Of a DNA stretch of 64,000 nucleotides, positions 45,378 to 56,118 are shown piece after piece; within the stretch, counting starts at the first letter, position 1; every line of letters starts with the position of its first letter. Origin of the DNA: Dysidea avara (lineage: Eukaryota > Porifera > Demospongiae > Dictyoceratida > Dysideidae). A model generated the notes under the pieces. It searched no databases. It was not told where the DNA came from and saw only the letters and a list, made by a program, of their open reading frames with translations. The stretch lies in assembly GCF_963678975.1 (NCBI RefSeq), contig NC_089284.1:2632001-2696000 (forward strand). The letters run 5' to 3'. Position numbers and translations under genes: made by a program.

Positions 45378-45599
45378 CAGCAGGAGAAATTAGTTTATAA
45401 TCTATAAAACAACATTTTGTAACATGCACACAGACATGCTCATACATGCATTTTCAAAATTATATAATAATTTAAAACATATAAATCCTCTGCTCTGTAA
45501 TGGCTTTGTATGGTAATTAATGGCTGTATGCAAATAGTGAAAAACAGCAGTTCAGGCAAGCAAGTTGCACATGAAAGTTTTCTGATCCTACATTGACCA

Positions 45600-47950
45600 G
45601 TTCTCCACAGGTTAAGTTTTTACATTCATTTATGAATCAGTTTCATTTACATGAGCTTGTACAAAGTCCTACTAGGGTGACAGCTACAACTAGTTCACAT
45701 CTGGATCTTATTCTTTCCATCTCATTTTCAGGCTACTGCTGCTATTCCTTGTGGCAGTAGCGATCATCATTTTATTCTCACTCATTTCTGTGCTCGTGGT
45801 ATCTCTCAATGTTCTGATCATAAAATTATTTCTCTTAGGCAATATCATAAACTTGACAATGAATTGCTTGATAAGATTTTACTTGATGATTCCTGGTCTG
45901 TTGTTTTTGATGTTGATGATATTAATGTTTGTACTGAAGCTTTTACTATTGTTTTGAAATACTTTCTAGATGTATTGGTACCACTACGTAGATTGAGAGT
46001 GAAGCGCACTAGTGCTCCTTGGAACGATTCTCGAGAGATAATTTCTGCAAGGCAACAAAGGGACTGGTTGCATCGTCAGGCAATAAAATCTGACGATCCT
46101 AGTGTTTGGTCTAGCTATATAGACGTTGTCGCAATAAAGTAACTGCCATGACTCGCTCAGCGAAGCGACAATATATATCTAATTTGGCATCAGATTTTAA
46201 GCATAACTCTTCAAAGTTTTGGAAGCATTTTAACCATTTGTCTTCTCATCAAAAAAGCAACACCTGACTAATTCAGATGTAACCAGTGAAGATATTAATC
46301 AGCATTTTCTCTCTGTTGCTCAGAAAACTGTTAGTGATTTACCATTTTCTGATATCTCTGTCACCTCATATATTAACAGAAACACTGATGTGTCACCTTT
46401 AAAATTGTCTAGTAGTCGAGTGTATCTCTCGTCTGGATGGTCATAAGGTGGTTGGGGTTGATGGCATTTCTACAAAGTTTGTTAAGGCCTCTCCTGTCTG
46501 TATGGCTATGCTTTTGGCCAAGTTAATTAACAGGAGTATTGTGTCAGCCACCTTTCCAGATTGCTGGAAATCTGCTATTGTAACACCAATTCCGAAATCT
46601 CGCACTGGTTCCTCGCTGTCCAACTTTCGCCCCATTTCTGTGTTATCAGTCTTCTAAAATATTGGAAAGGGTTGTTTCTAATCAGATAATTGCTTATTTC
46701 AACAAACATGATTTGTTTTCACAAAAACAATCTGGTTTTCGTTTTGGACATTCAACGCAAGATGTTCTCTTGCACGTTTCTAACTCTTTCTCTAGTGCTA
46801 TTGATCATGGTGAATATGTTGGTGCCATATTTCTGGACCTGGCTAAAGCATTTGATTGTGTGGACCATTCTATTTTATTGCAGAAGTTGGCTTGTTGGCT
46901 TTAGTGATAGTGCCCACTCATGGTTAAGGAGTTTTCTACATAATAGAATGTAGCAAGTTATTTTTCAAGGTTGTTTGTCATCTAGTGGGTCTATCAAAGT
47001 TTGAGTTCTTCAAAGGTCAATTCTGGGGCCCTTGCTTTTTTCTATTTATGTAAATGATTTGCCAGGTGCTATTACTTTTCTGATATCAATATGTATGCAG
47101 ATGACACCGAGCTTCACTTCAGCCATAGTGACCTTTCTGTTGTTGAAAAAACTCTTCAGGCTGAAGTAGAAAATATTTTTACTTGGCTGGTTGTTAACAG
47201 ATTGAGGTTGAGTGTATCTAAATCATTGTGTATGCTTATTGGTTCTCATCAGAGAACTAGAGGTTTGAATCTTACATTAACATTGGATGGTGATATTTTA
47301 AGGCAAGTTTCTTCTACCAAATATCTGGGCGTATATTTGGATCAACATCTTACTTGGCAAGCTCATGTGGATTATGTTCTTAGTAGAGTTAGAAGGAAGC
47401 TTTTTGCTGTAAATCGAGTCAAGCCGGCTTCCTCTAATGTTCTGCAGTTATTGTATCAAGCTTATATTCTACCCATTTTAGATTACTGTGATACTGTGTG
47501 GTCACCATCAAATTCTGCTGGTACTCATCGTTTAGAGAGACTTCATTCTAAATTTACATCATCACTACCATCTTCTGATAACTTTAATTTGCGATTGTCT
47601 CTAATTGAAAGGCGTACTTTTCATACCGCTCTTCAAGTTTTTAAGATTGTTAATAGGATTTCTCCTCCTTATTTACATGGAGTTTTTTCGTTTGCTGTAG
47701 ATGTCACTGGTCGCTCTAGTAGAAACGTACACAGGTTATATGTTCCCAGTGTTTGAACTAATTTTGGCCAACGGTCATTGGCCTTCAGGGGCACAGCCAT
47801 CTGGAACAGATTACCACCAGCACTTTATGGTGCTAAAACTGTGTCAGAATTAAGAAATTGTATTGCATGTTGTAACTTCGTTTTGTGTATGTATGTATGT
47901 ACTGTAAGTTACTCATATTGTATTTGTGTTCTGTGTTCTGACATAGTTTT
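45600..47950 (+). mobile_element. 5'-truncated LINE with reverse transcriptase
   Basis: The plus strand carries the end of an endonuclease domain (TATTSSHLDLILSISFSG), a linker (PWNDSREIISARQQRDWLH), then VGVDGISTKFVKASP, PIPKSRTGSSLSNFRPIS, QSGFRFGHSTQDVLL, AIFLDLAKAFDCVDHS, MYADDTELHFS, KYLGVYLDQHLTWQAHV, YILPILDYCDTVWSP and a C-terminus with GTAIWNRLPPAL. This is the full block order of a CR1/L2/jockey-type reverse transcriptase. The frame is broken at several points, so it is inactive. It lies just past the last rabaptin exon. Its 3' end is cut or followed by the MITE at 47950. Confidence 0.88.
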
Positions 47951-48247
47951 AATATGCGGATCACAAAAAGGCTGTTTTTCAGCTATGCCCTGAGACTCAG
48001 GACATAGCTGAAAACACAGCCTTTTTGGCTGATGCTATTTTCCCTGATTAAATAAAAATAAATCCAATAAGAATAATTTACTACAATTTCAAACAGCAAA
48101 TGCATTTATACCATAGGAATACAACAGCATCAGTATAGTTCAGATTTAGCCATATTGCTACATATAGACTATACTTTCAGAGTGACTTTGGGTACTCGTG
48201 GCTTTTAAAGGGTTTTGTTCCAAACTCGTGCTGTGATCCGCATATTA
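47950..48247. mobile_element. MITE with TAATATGCGGATCACA ends
   Basis: The left end TAATATGCGGATCACA and the right end TGTGATCCGCATATTA are exact inverted copies. Next to the left end is a second hairpin (AAAAAGGCTGTTTTTCAGCT against its inverse, 47963-48029). About 298 bp and non-coding. Confidence 0.7.
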
Positions 48248-49348
48248 CTCATCTACTTCGAAACAAGGTCACAAGAAGGGTCGTTTGTGTGGCAGCGCCC
48301 GCCCTTAGCTTTTTATTAAAGTTCTCTGCGAAGGGGCGGGCACCTTATAGTCGGCCATGCATATGGCAGTAGCTCCTACCCTGGTAAGGGCTCTTAAACG
48401 CTTTGAAGGTGATTTTACACCGCTTCTTCTTACTGACGTAGAAGATAGAGGCCGAGACAAGAAAGAAGAAAATTATCGCCGAGGTGCAGATCATATCAAA
48501 ACTTGTGTAAGATTTTCCGGATTTCCGAATGGGTTACGCCCGTTTCGTATAAAATAACACCGTCCTCTAAACAAGGCGCCATAACTTCCGCGTACTTTGG
48601 TTGAGGGACACGAAGTTTGGTTTATCAAATTCCTTGATGAAAGGCGATTCGATTCATGTGTAAGTTCTTTGTGTAGTATCGAAGGGGAAGCTAGAAAGGA
48701 GCCTTGTACCGCAAAATTTACGTGTTCAGAATTCCCGTAAAAACACGTGTTTTTAAACATATTTCTATAACCTAACCTGTTTAACAATTTGTACGGTCGG
48801 AGTCTTATTAAGCATCCTTCGCTGCGTAGAATGATACCAAATTTAGCGAATTTGGTTGAGGATAACAACTTGTAAATTGGGATTTTCCCGTCGAGATAAT
48901 TAAATTTTCCAATAGGTTAATGTATGGAGCTCGTATTATGTCATCATCAGCAGTAAATAACTGTCGCTATGGCGACATTTTCCCATTTGTACGGTCGGAA
49001 TTGGATAGAGAAAGTCAAGGGCTTTCTTTTATTGTATGGTGTGCTGTAGAAATTTTGTGAGTTAAAGGTTGTAAATTAGTGTTTTTGCATGTAGTGTAAA
49101 ATACATGTATTTTGTATTGGACAAAAAATGACAAGGAATGATGAGATTTTATGATCAGCCTGTTTTACCAAGTTAAGGTTTCAAAAAGGATATTAAACAG
49201 ATTTTAGATTTATTTAATGCATAGCTAATTCTTAATTTTTAAAGGTTTAACCCAGTGTTTGAAAACTTTTAATGTTGACCACCTGAAAATGCTTGATTTG
49301 ACAAATCCCATACATATGTTTTGATATGTGCCATTGTTGTTGATTTAG
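48248..49348. other. Spacer before the kinase fragment, no certain exon
   Basis: A GC-richer stretch at 48290-48360 precedes an ATG at 48357/48363 with a 45-50 codon frame up to a GTAAGA donor. That frame shows no known domain, and its phase does not fit the kinase acceptor at 49349. The phrase TTTGTACGGTCGGA occurs twice (about 48788 and 48988), suggesting repeat content. Confidence 0.3.
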
Positions 49349-50112
49349 ATTGGAAAGGACAACAGTACGTCGGCAAGAAGTTACATTCAATATTCTTCAC
49401 ACCCGAAATAGATGTGAAAGACATGGAGCGTATGCTCACAAAGTTTTGTGAAGAGATAAAGCTAATCAGTGTCCTGAAGCATGAGAACGTCATTAAAATT
49501 GTTGGAATATTTTACCAGAACAATGGACCACCCAATGATTCCTTCTTGTTACCAGTTTTAATCATGGAGAAAATGCCATTTAGCTTAACTAAATACATTG
49601 AAACATTCCAACAAATGCCAGAACCCGAAATAATTACTATTTTACATGATGTTAGTAGAGGATTGACTTATCTACATGATAAAATGGTCATCCATGGTGA
49701 TTTGTCTTCCAATAACATCCTTCTCACATCAAATTTTTGTGCTGACTTTGGGTCAGCACAAGTGTTAGGTGATTCAAGGGCATGTCACGCACCTACTAAG
49801 CTGGTAGTACAACCTGGCACTCCAAGTTTTATGCCACCCGAGGCACTAAAGGACCCCCCTTGTTACACAGTGTCAGTAGATGTGTTCTCACTTGGCTGTG
49901 TGATTATTCACTTGACTACATGCCAGTGGCCAACACCAGAGGGTGAAATTCTGAAAATTAGTGAACTAGATCGCCGACAAATGTTTATATCCATGATGAG
50001 TAATTCTGCATTACTACCAATTGTTAAAGAGTGTCTTGAAGTGAAAGAGAAGAGGATAGCTTGCAAGGATATATTGCAGTTTCTGTCAACAATAAAATGT
50101 TCTAAAGAGTAA
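49349..50112 (+). CDS. TKL-type protein kinase domain, N-terminus missing
   Basis: The exon starts after a GATTTAG acceptor; without splicing the frame opens at 49297 with no ATG. It gives about 254 residues. DWKGQQYVGKKLH supplies the ATP-site lysine (GKK). KHENVIKIVG, VLIMEKMPFSLTKYIE and LTYLHDKMVIHGDLSSNN are the hinge and catalytic loop, with HRD changed to HGD while the catalytic Asp and Asn are kept. CADFGSAQVL is an intact DFG. GTPSFMPPEAL is the APE region (PPE), and VDVFSLGCVIIHL is helix F. The whole resembles a lineage-expanded invertebrate TKL family of HRDLTANN/YMPPEAL type. The glycine loop should lie in an upstream exon, but none was found in the preceding 1.1 kb, so this is either the last exon of a gene with a distant start or a truncated copy. 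Confidence 0.65.
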
Positions 50113-53090
50113 GTACAGGGGCAGTTATAGAAGATTTGCTTACTGGTTTCCAATTTCAAAGTGATTTATGTAGGGCATAGTGATGAGAAACAGTTTCCAT
50201 TGTTAGGGTGTTTCATTTACAAGTGCAGGAGAGGCTATTTTAAGTGCATGGTGTGTGAGGTATGACCACTTTAATAAGTAATGTGTTTAGGCATTAAGAT
50301 AAAGAATTTGGCTTTCAAATTCTGTCGGCTGTTCTACTAAGGTATATTCGCTGTTGTTTTAAAAACTTGAGTGGTTTCCGGAAACCAGTGAAACCCCTCT
50401 AAAACTGCACCTAAGTAGGTACTTATACCAATGTCTTTTTTTGTATCATGAAGTATGGTAGTGTCCTTTAGTATGTAATACTAGGTATTACAGCAAGGAT
50501 TTGGTGTTGAGCAGTTCTGATATTTCATATATAGACTGTATGATATTGTTACTTGATATTGCGGTATAACTATTATCGGTATGCCTTAGTTATAGATGCC
50601 ATTTTAGACCTCTACTACTAGATCCAGATCTGCGAAATAACAACCTAAAACATTTTACTCTCAAGACAGAATTGTGATGGCAAGCTAATTTGCAGTGTAT
50701 TATTACACACCAGTTCAATACCATGGTTTAAATAATTGGTATATTGCTAAGAAACCAGAGTGACATTACCCTGTCAGTGCCTTGGCAGTATCACTTGGTT
50801 GGGTACTCAAACATTTCTTCATAGTACTTCCATTGAGTTTTTATAGTAATGGGATTTTTACTGACTGGATAAGTGGCCAGCCCATTTGCAATGTCCTAGT
50901 TACCTTCAAAATTATAATAATGAATGAAAACTACAACGAACTGGGAGTACAATCCCTAATGAGCAAAGGCACAAACATAAAATAATCAGGTGTTTTTGGG
51001 AGATGATTAAAACAGTACAACAATTTAAAATCAATCAAAACAGCTAAGCGCATGATGCCTGCACTTGGACACATCTCAGTACACCTAGTCTACTATCAAT
51101 ATCATAAATCACAAATGAAAGCAACGTAGAATGGGAATTTTGTGTGTGTTTCAGAGCCAGTTGTTTTACAGATGACTTAGTGTTTTTCAGCATGGCAGGC
51201 TGCTGGAGAGAGGGTGCTTGTTATGTCTGTTATACTGCGCAAAATACTGTACTCTAATAGAGTAATCACTTAACTGTGTAATTGAGCATACACTTTTAAT
51301 TGCCAGTGACATCTTTGATTATCTATCCTATAATTTATACCTATCTTATGAGTTATACTGTTTACAAAAGTGTAAAGTCTGTGTGTCCAGATCTCATGTA
51401 TATACACATCAGACTATACCTATTTGAAAAGTAGCTGCTAGGACCTGACCGACCCAATTTTGCACAATTCTAATCAAAAAAATAAGTTAATGTGATGCCT
51501 AGAATTTTATTTTGTAATTGGTGCAAAATGATTGAGATACTCCAATAGAATGGTCAGAGTGTAAAATCTCAAAAGGTAACATTATCTATATGGGTGTAGT
51601 TCCCTTAAAACCAGTGTACTTCTATACTTCTTGGCTAACATATAGCTATATACTTCAGTGTTGTCCATGGGCTATATATATGTAACTATGTAGCTACATT
51701 TATTTTCCTTTACAATAGCTAACTATGTAGCTTGTAACTAAAAAGTATTTGACATATCTGCAGACAGTGCAGTAGCTACAAATATTGTATCTGACATATA
51801 CTTTTGAATATAGGTATGGTCTCACTGTGCCGTTGCCATGCCACTGATCAGGTACCAGCACTTAGCTACCGGTAACCTCCACTTGACGCCAGAATAGTTG
51901 CCTACAAGCAGCAACACTATCGATGCGCATGATGCCAAGCACACTTAAAAGATAATCCTGATAAGTGGGCAATTTTCCACATATATCATATAGACAGCAA
52001 ACACATTCCTGAATGGTGGATGGGGGCTTGTATAAGTATCTTGAGTACGTACCACTCCATTTCTATCAGTGCAGTCAAGTTGGTCGCCACTTTTGATACG
52101 ATTTATGTTACAGAATAAGCTAACAAAGAAGTGCAAAAAAATTCATTTTCTGAGGTCATCACGTAAATTTAATCCTTACTTTAGCCATGCTACAAGGTAG
52201 TAAAATCATTAGTGCTGAATAAGGGAGACTATCATCTGGCATGCACATGTGACTGTACTGGTTTATTGCAAATTTTATCAAGTAATGATCTCATCAGTTT
52301 GTAATGATCCTTATACAATTCCTAATGTTTTCTTGCATTTTACATAATGCATCCCCACCATAAACCAACTTTGCTAACAAAAGTATTTCGGAGACTGAAC
52401 TCACAGACTGGATTCATGTTACCAACTGAGCAGAAAACAGTTTCTTAACGATAATCCAGCCATTTTCTAGCTCTTAATTCCAATTGTGGTGCTAGAGACA
52501 CCATTTTCGGGCTACAACTGCTGGTACTGCTCTTCCTTATAGATCATGAACGGAGGAAGTATGACACATGAGCTTATAGGATTTGTATAGAACAATTAAA
52601 AGAAACATTGGGAGGGTTTCATTGAAAACTAAAGCCATGACAATTGTTTTATGTTTCACAGATGCAGTGGGTCTGCGTTCTACAGAACTAGAAAATAAAT
52701 ATAAATCATGTGACCCCTTAAAAGGAGTACTAAGATGGCTGTATGCTGTGCAAGCATTCTGTAGCAGCAAATATAGTTCTCCACTCCATTTCAGAAAGAC
52801 TTTAGCTCCTGAATTTGTAAAGATTGAAATACTCTAATGGAACAGTCATATATACAGTGGTCTCTCCATTATCTGGCCATCAATTAATCCGAATGTTCTG
52901 TTATCCGAACTGTGGAAATGACTGTTCTATTAGAGTATTTTGCCTAAAGTGTATATACGTTTTATTAAAATAAGTTCTGTATATTATTATACAAATGTTT
53001 GGGCTTTGTTTATCTGATTTTGTCTGAACATACCTACTGATATGGGTATGTTCTTTACCTCAAGTCATAGTCGAAGTAGTAGTAAGTCAG
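50113..53090. other. Long stretch without a recognised gene
   Basis: About 3 kb of AT-rich sequence. It holds four copies of the ACTCTAATAGA motif (51240-51270, 51530-51562, 52828-52850, 52917-52942) and a pogo/Tigger-like start (TACAGTGGTCTCTCCATTAT at 52855). A short minus-strand exon-like frame near 52040-52110 (IKSGDQLDCTDRNGV before GTACG) was seen but cannot be placed in a gene. Confidence 0.4.
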
Positions 53091-53276
53091 TACCGTAATT
53101 TGCTTTTTTTTTCGTTGTAAAATAATTTTCGTATGCAAACACTTGTACGAAAATTTCTTGCACGAAGATTGAACTACTCTAATATAACAGTCATTCATGT
53201 AAATCATGCAAAAATATTTTTACAATAAAATTTTTATCACGAAATTTTTTGCATGAAAATAAAGCAAATTACAGTA
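53091..53276. mobile_element. MITE with TACCGTAATTTGCTTT ends
   Basis: The left TACCGTAATTTGCTTTTTTT and the right (AAAGCAAATTACAGTA) ends are inverted copies. The inner arms GAAAATTTC and GAAATTTT repeat. One ACTCTAATATAACAGTCA motif sits in the middle. 186 bp. Confidence 0.7.
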
Positions 53277-54365
53277 TTTCTTGAATCAAGTGGACAAACC
53301 CAATTTGGTCAGCTTCCAACAAATCATCTATGTTATCCATCACAAGCAACAATTGTTCTTCACAGGGCTACAGTTGTTTGATCCAAGCTAGAAGCATCTT
53401 CTTAGCATCAGTTTGATCAATACCACCCACAGACAACTCCTTGAGTATCAGCGACAGAACATCACTGACATTTCGATACTCCTCAAAGGAATATAAATAG
53501 TGATCATATCAGAAGATATGAGAATAATTTCATGAGCTGCAGCAATGGCTAGTGTAGTTTTGCCTATACCAGGAAGACCAGTAAGAGTTAAGAAGTGACT
53601 TCTACTTTTAGATTTCTTAACCACTTCAGTAATCTTATCTTGTCTGCCCTCAAATACTGAAGGCTGGCTTGGTAGTACATTGCGACATCTGTTTCCTACA
53701 AAAATATGATAGCACCAACTAATCTACTACAACATTTGTTTATGTTTCTGGTGATGAACACGTTCTGCTTCTGAATGTGCCTTTCGTTTACCAAGGACAA
53801 GTGTTGGAGTTTCTTGTTTTTATGATACAGTCACAACAGCTCTGTCTGCTTCCTTTTGAGGTAAACAAGTCACAATGCAACTTATGCATTCAGAATATCA
53901 AATTACATTACCCAAGTTTACATAACAAAGCTGCAATATACTTATTTTCACCGTGTAGTAGCACTAACCACATATCTCCGTAGGCTATGTTGTAAGGAGC
54001 CAGTGGTAACTGCAAACCTACCTCTTCATCACTATAGAAACTTTGCTCCAAAGTAAGTGCTAATTCTCCGTGTGATAATTGACCGCTTGACTCCTTTAGA
54101 CACTCTTCAAATTCTTGTGGGTACTTCCTTTGCTCATAAGCCTCATCAGGAATTACTCCATAACTGAACAAGTGTCCAAGGCGGTGGATGGATTGGACAG
54201 CCATTCTTGTTCTGATACTAATCCCTTAGTATACAGATAAGGTAGTAATTCACTCAAGTTTATTCCACTTAGCAACAGATCGATATGTCTTGAGATGGTT
54301 AAACCGTGAGGTGAAAATTCTTCCATCTTCAAGTGACCGCAGTAATAAAGGGGAACACCCAACTA
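53277..54365 (-). pseudogene. Broken NLR-like gene: death-fold-like front end and NB-ARC/NACHT NTPase
   Basis: On the minus strand, 53690-53277 encodes PSQPSVFEGRQDKITEVV, LTLTGLPGIGKTTLAIAA (a Walker A P-loop) and EEQLLLVMDNIDDLL (a Walker B), the start of an NB-ARC/NACHT module. The frame is lost once between these, with an in-frame stop before the Walker B part. Upstream, 54362-53908 gives SRHIDLLLSGINLSELLPYL followed, in another frame, by HLFSYGVIPDEAYE and FEECLKESSGQLSHGELA. That layout is like a CARD or other death-fold domain. With both parts frame-broken and no leucine-rich repeats seen, it looks like a dead host innate-immunity receptor. The family is sure for the NTPase part and tentative for the death fold. 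Confidence 0.6.
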
Positions 54366-54529
54366 GATAAACGTACATAATTTGATAATGTAATTAAACG
54401 TGATAACTGACTGATTGTTCAGACAATACCTGACTACCTAAATGACTACAGATTCAGATAAGTCTGTATTTCTTGAATCAAGTAGTCACATAGTCAAAGT
54501 AGTAGTAGTAAATTGTCTGACAAGTTTAC

Positions 54530-54660
54530 CTGACTGATCTTTACTAACTGACTGATGCCTATAGTCAAGTATAACTCGTATGGTAATGCTACAGTTTTGA
54601 TTTTGTCACTGTGTTGTTTAGACCTATGCAAGACATTCATTTTTCACTAATTGCATTGGT
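54530..54660 (-). repeat. Dispersed repeat family R, small reverse fragment G
   Basis: AACTGACTGATGCCTATAGT, CAAGTATAACTCGTATGG and TTTTGATTTTGTCACTG match the middle of the reverse copies at 34385 and 38636. Confidence 0.45.
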
Positions 54661-54784
54661 TGCAGTGCATGCACCATGGACATGCTCTTCTGTCCTCCTT
54701 TTTGTCCTGTTTCTTTTCCACTAGCATGTAGGTGTTAATTTTTTGGTAGCACATCATTGGCTTCTTATGCTGGCTACATACCAC

Positions 54785-55615
54785 ACAAGTAGAAGGAATT
54801 TTAAATTCAATTAGGGATAAAAAAAAAAAGTAGTGAAACAAGAGAGGTCAGCTACATCTGAAGATACACTAGTGGAGATTTAATCTCTACTTTGTCTGTA
54901 CCCATGAATGGATTAAATGTCCACTAGTATACCTTCAGGCGTAGGCAACCTTCCTATGAAATTCCTGATTAATTTTTCCTTCTACTTATTTGTTTACATT
55001 ATTATGACTGGTAAACCTGCACATACCACATTATAAGAAATACTGGTGCTAGGATTATTTCATCTGTCCCAACTATTAACTACTAAAATAGCGAAGTGGC
55101 CATTACACTTTGTTTTCAGCTATATTCAGCCTGTTACACAGCGTTACACATGAAAAGCACTACAAGAAGGGTGGTTCCCATTACAAATGTAGGGAAGCCA
55201 TCACACAGCACTACCATGAATCTGCTGTCAGCAAAGACAGATGGGACACAATGGAGGACATAGGTAAGTCTATTAAGTATGCATTGTACGTACTGCAGTA
55301 TGCCAAAAGACAAACTCCGTCAGGCTGAAATGACATTGAATCAAGCCCATAGCCTTGGGTGTTATCAAATTATACTTGTCTGAAGGCATCAATCAGTCAA
55401 GCAGTCAGTCAGAAATTCCACTGAATAATTTTGTAGCAACCTATTGGAAGCAATTCAGGTCATACTGAAGCCACTTTTGGGCTTGATTATACCTAACCAA
55501 TACACCATGAAGGTATTGTGTGAGGCTGGTTTCAGTGTGATATTGGTGGCCAGAAAGGCTTAAACCTTGACTCTTGATCATACTGAGTGTATGATTATCA
55601 GAACATGTCTTGGTC
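54785..55615 (+). repeat. Dispersed repeat family R, copy H, with terminal hairpin type I
   Basis: The palindrome at about 54785-54995 has arms AAAAGTAGTGAAACAAGAGA and GAAGATACACTAGTGGA. Then the body runs from TATGACTGGTAAACCTGCAC through AGATGGGACACAATGGAGG and CAGTCAAGCAGTCAGTCAG to GGCCAGAAAGGCTTAAACC. Confidence 0.6.
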
Positions 55616-55639
55616 CCAAGGGTCAGATAATCGAGGGAG

Positions 55640-56035
55640 CACTGTAACTGGATTGGTGCTTCTTTACTGATCTTCATTTGTAATGCTGTGTAATGTAGTG
55701 CTGTAGTTGATAATGAAACGCAATAGCCACTTCACCTTTTCAGTAATTAATGGTTGGGGCACATATTCAGACACAAAATTAATTTTATAGTACCATTGTT
55801 TCTTTTGACGTAAGCTTGAGTTCACCATTCATAATTATATTACAAGCAAACAAACAAGTACAAGGAATTTTAGATTTGATAAGCAATCACAGAAATAACA
55901 AGTAGTGAAACAATGACACCTACACCTGCAAATATACTACTTAATCCCTAGTTCAGTCTGGCTGTCTGCAGGTGTATACAGGTGACCTCCCTACTTTTTA
56001 TTTCTGTGATCCCTAATTTTTTTTTGTACTTGTAT
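55640..56035 (-). repeat. Dispersed repeat family R, reverse copy I, with terminal hairpin type I
   Basis: A short reverse body (TACTGATCTTCATTTGTAAT, TAGCCACTTCACCTTTTCAG, TTCACCATTCATAATTATAT), followed by the palindrome 55850-56035 with AACAAGTAGTGAAACAATGA and ACACCTGCAAATATACTA. It ends 84 bases before the start codon of the next gene, so it may contribute to its 5' region. Confidence 0.55.
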
Positions 56036-56118
56036 AATGATAGTGACAACCAAATAATCATTTGTACTATTAATGTAGAAAAGTCACCAATGGAGACCAG
56101 TTGGGTAAGGTTTTTGAA

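Noticed and set aside
48357-48505. Possible first exon (ATG to a GTAAGA donor) before the kinase fragment
   Set aside because: Its splice phase (0) does not match the kinase acceptor, which needs phase 1, and no domain is visible.
52040-52110. Exon-like minus frame IKSGDQLDCTDRNGV before a GTACG donor, reminiscent of Tudor-like domains
   Set aside because: Too short, with no neighbouring exon found. Could be chance or a fossil exon.
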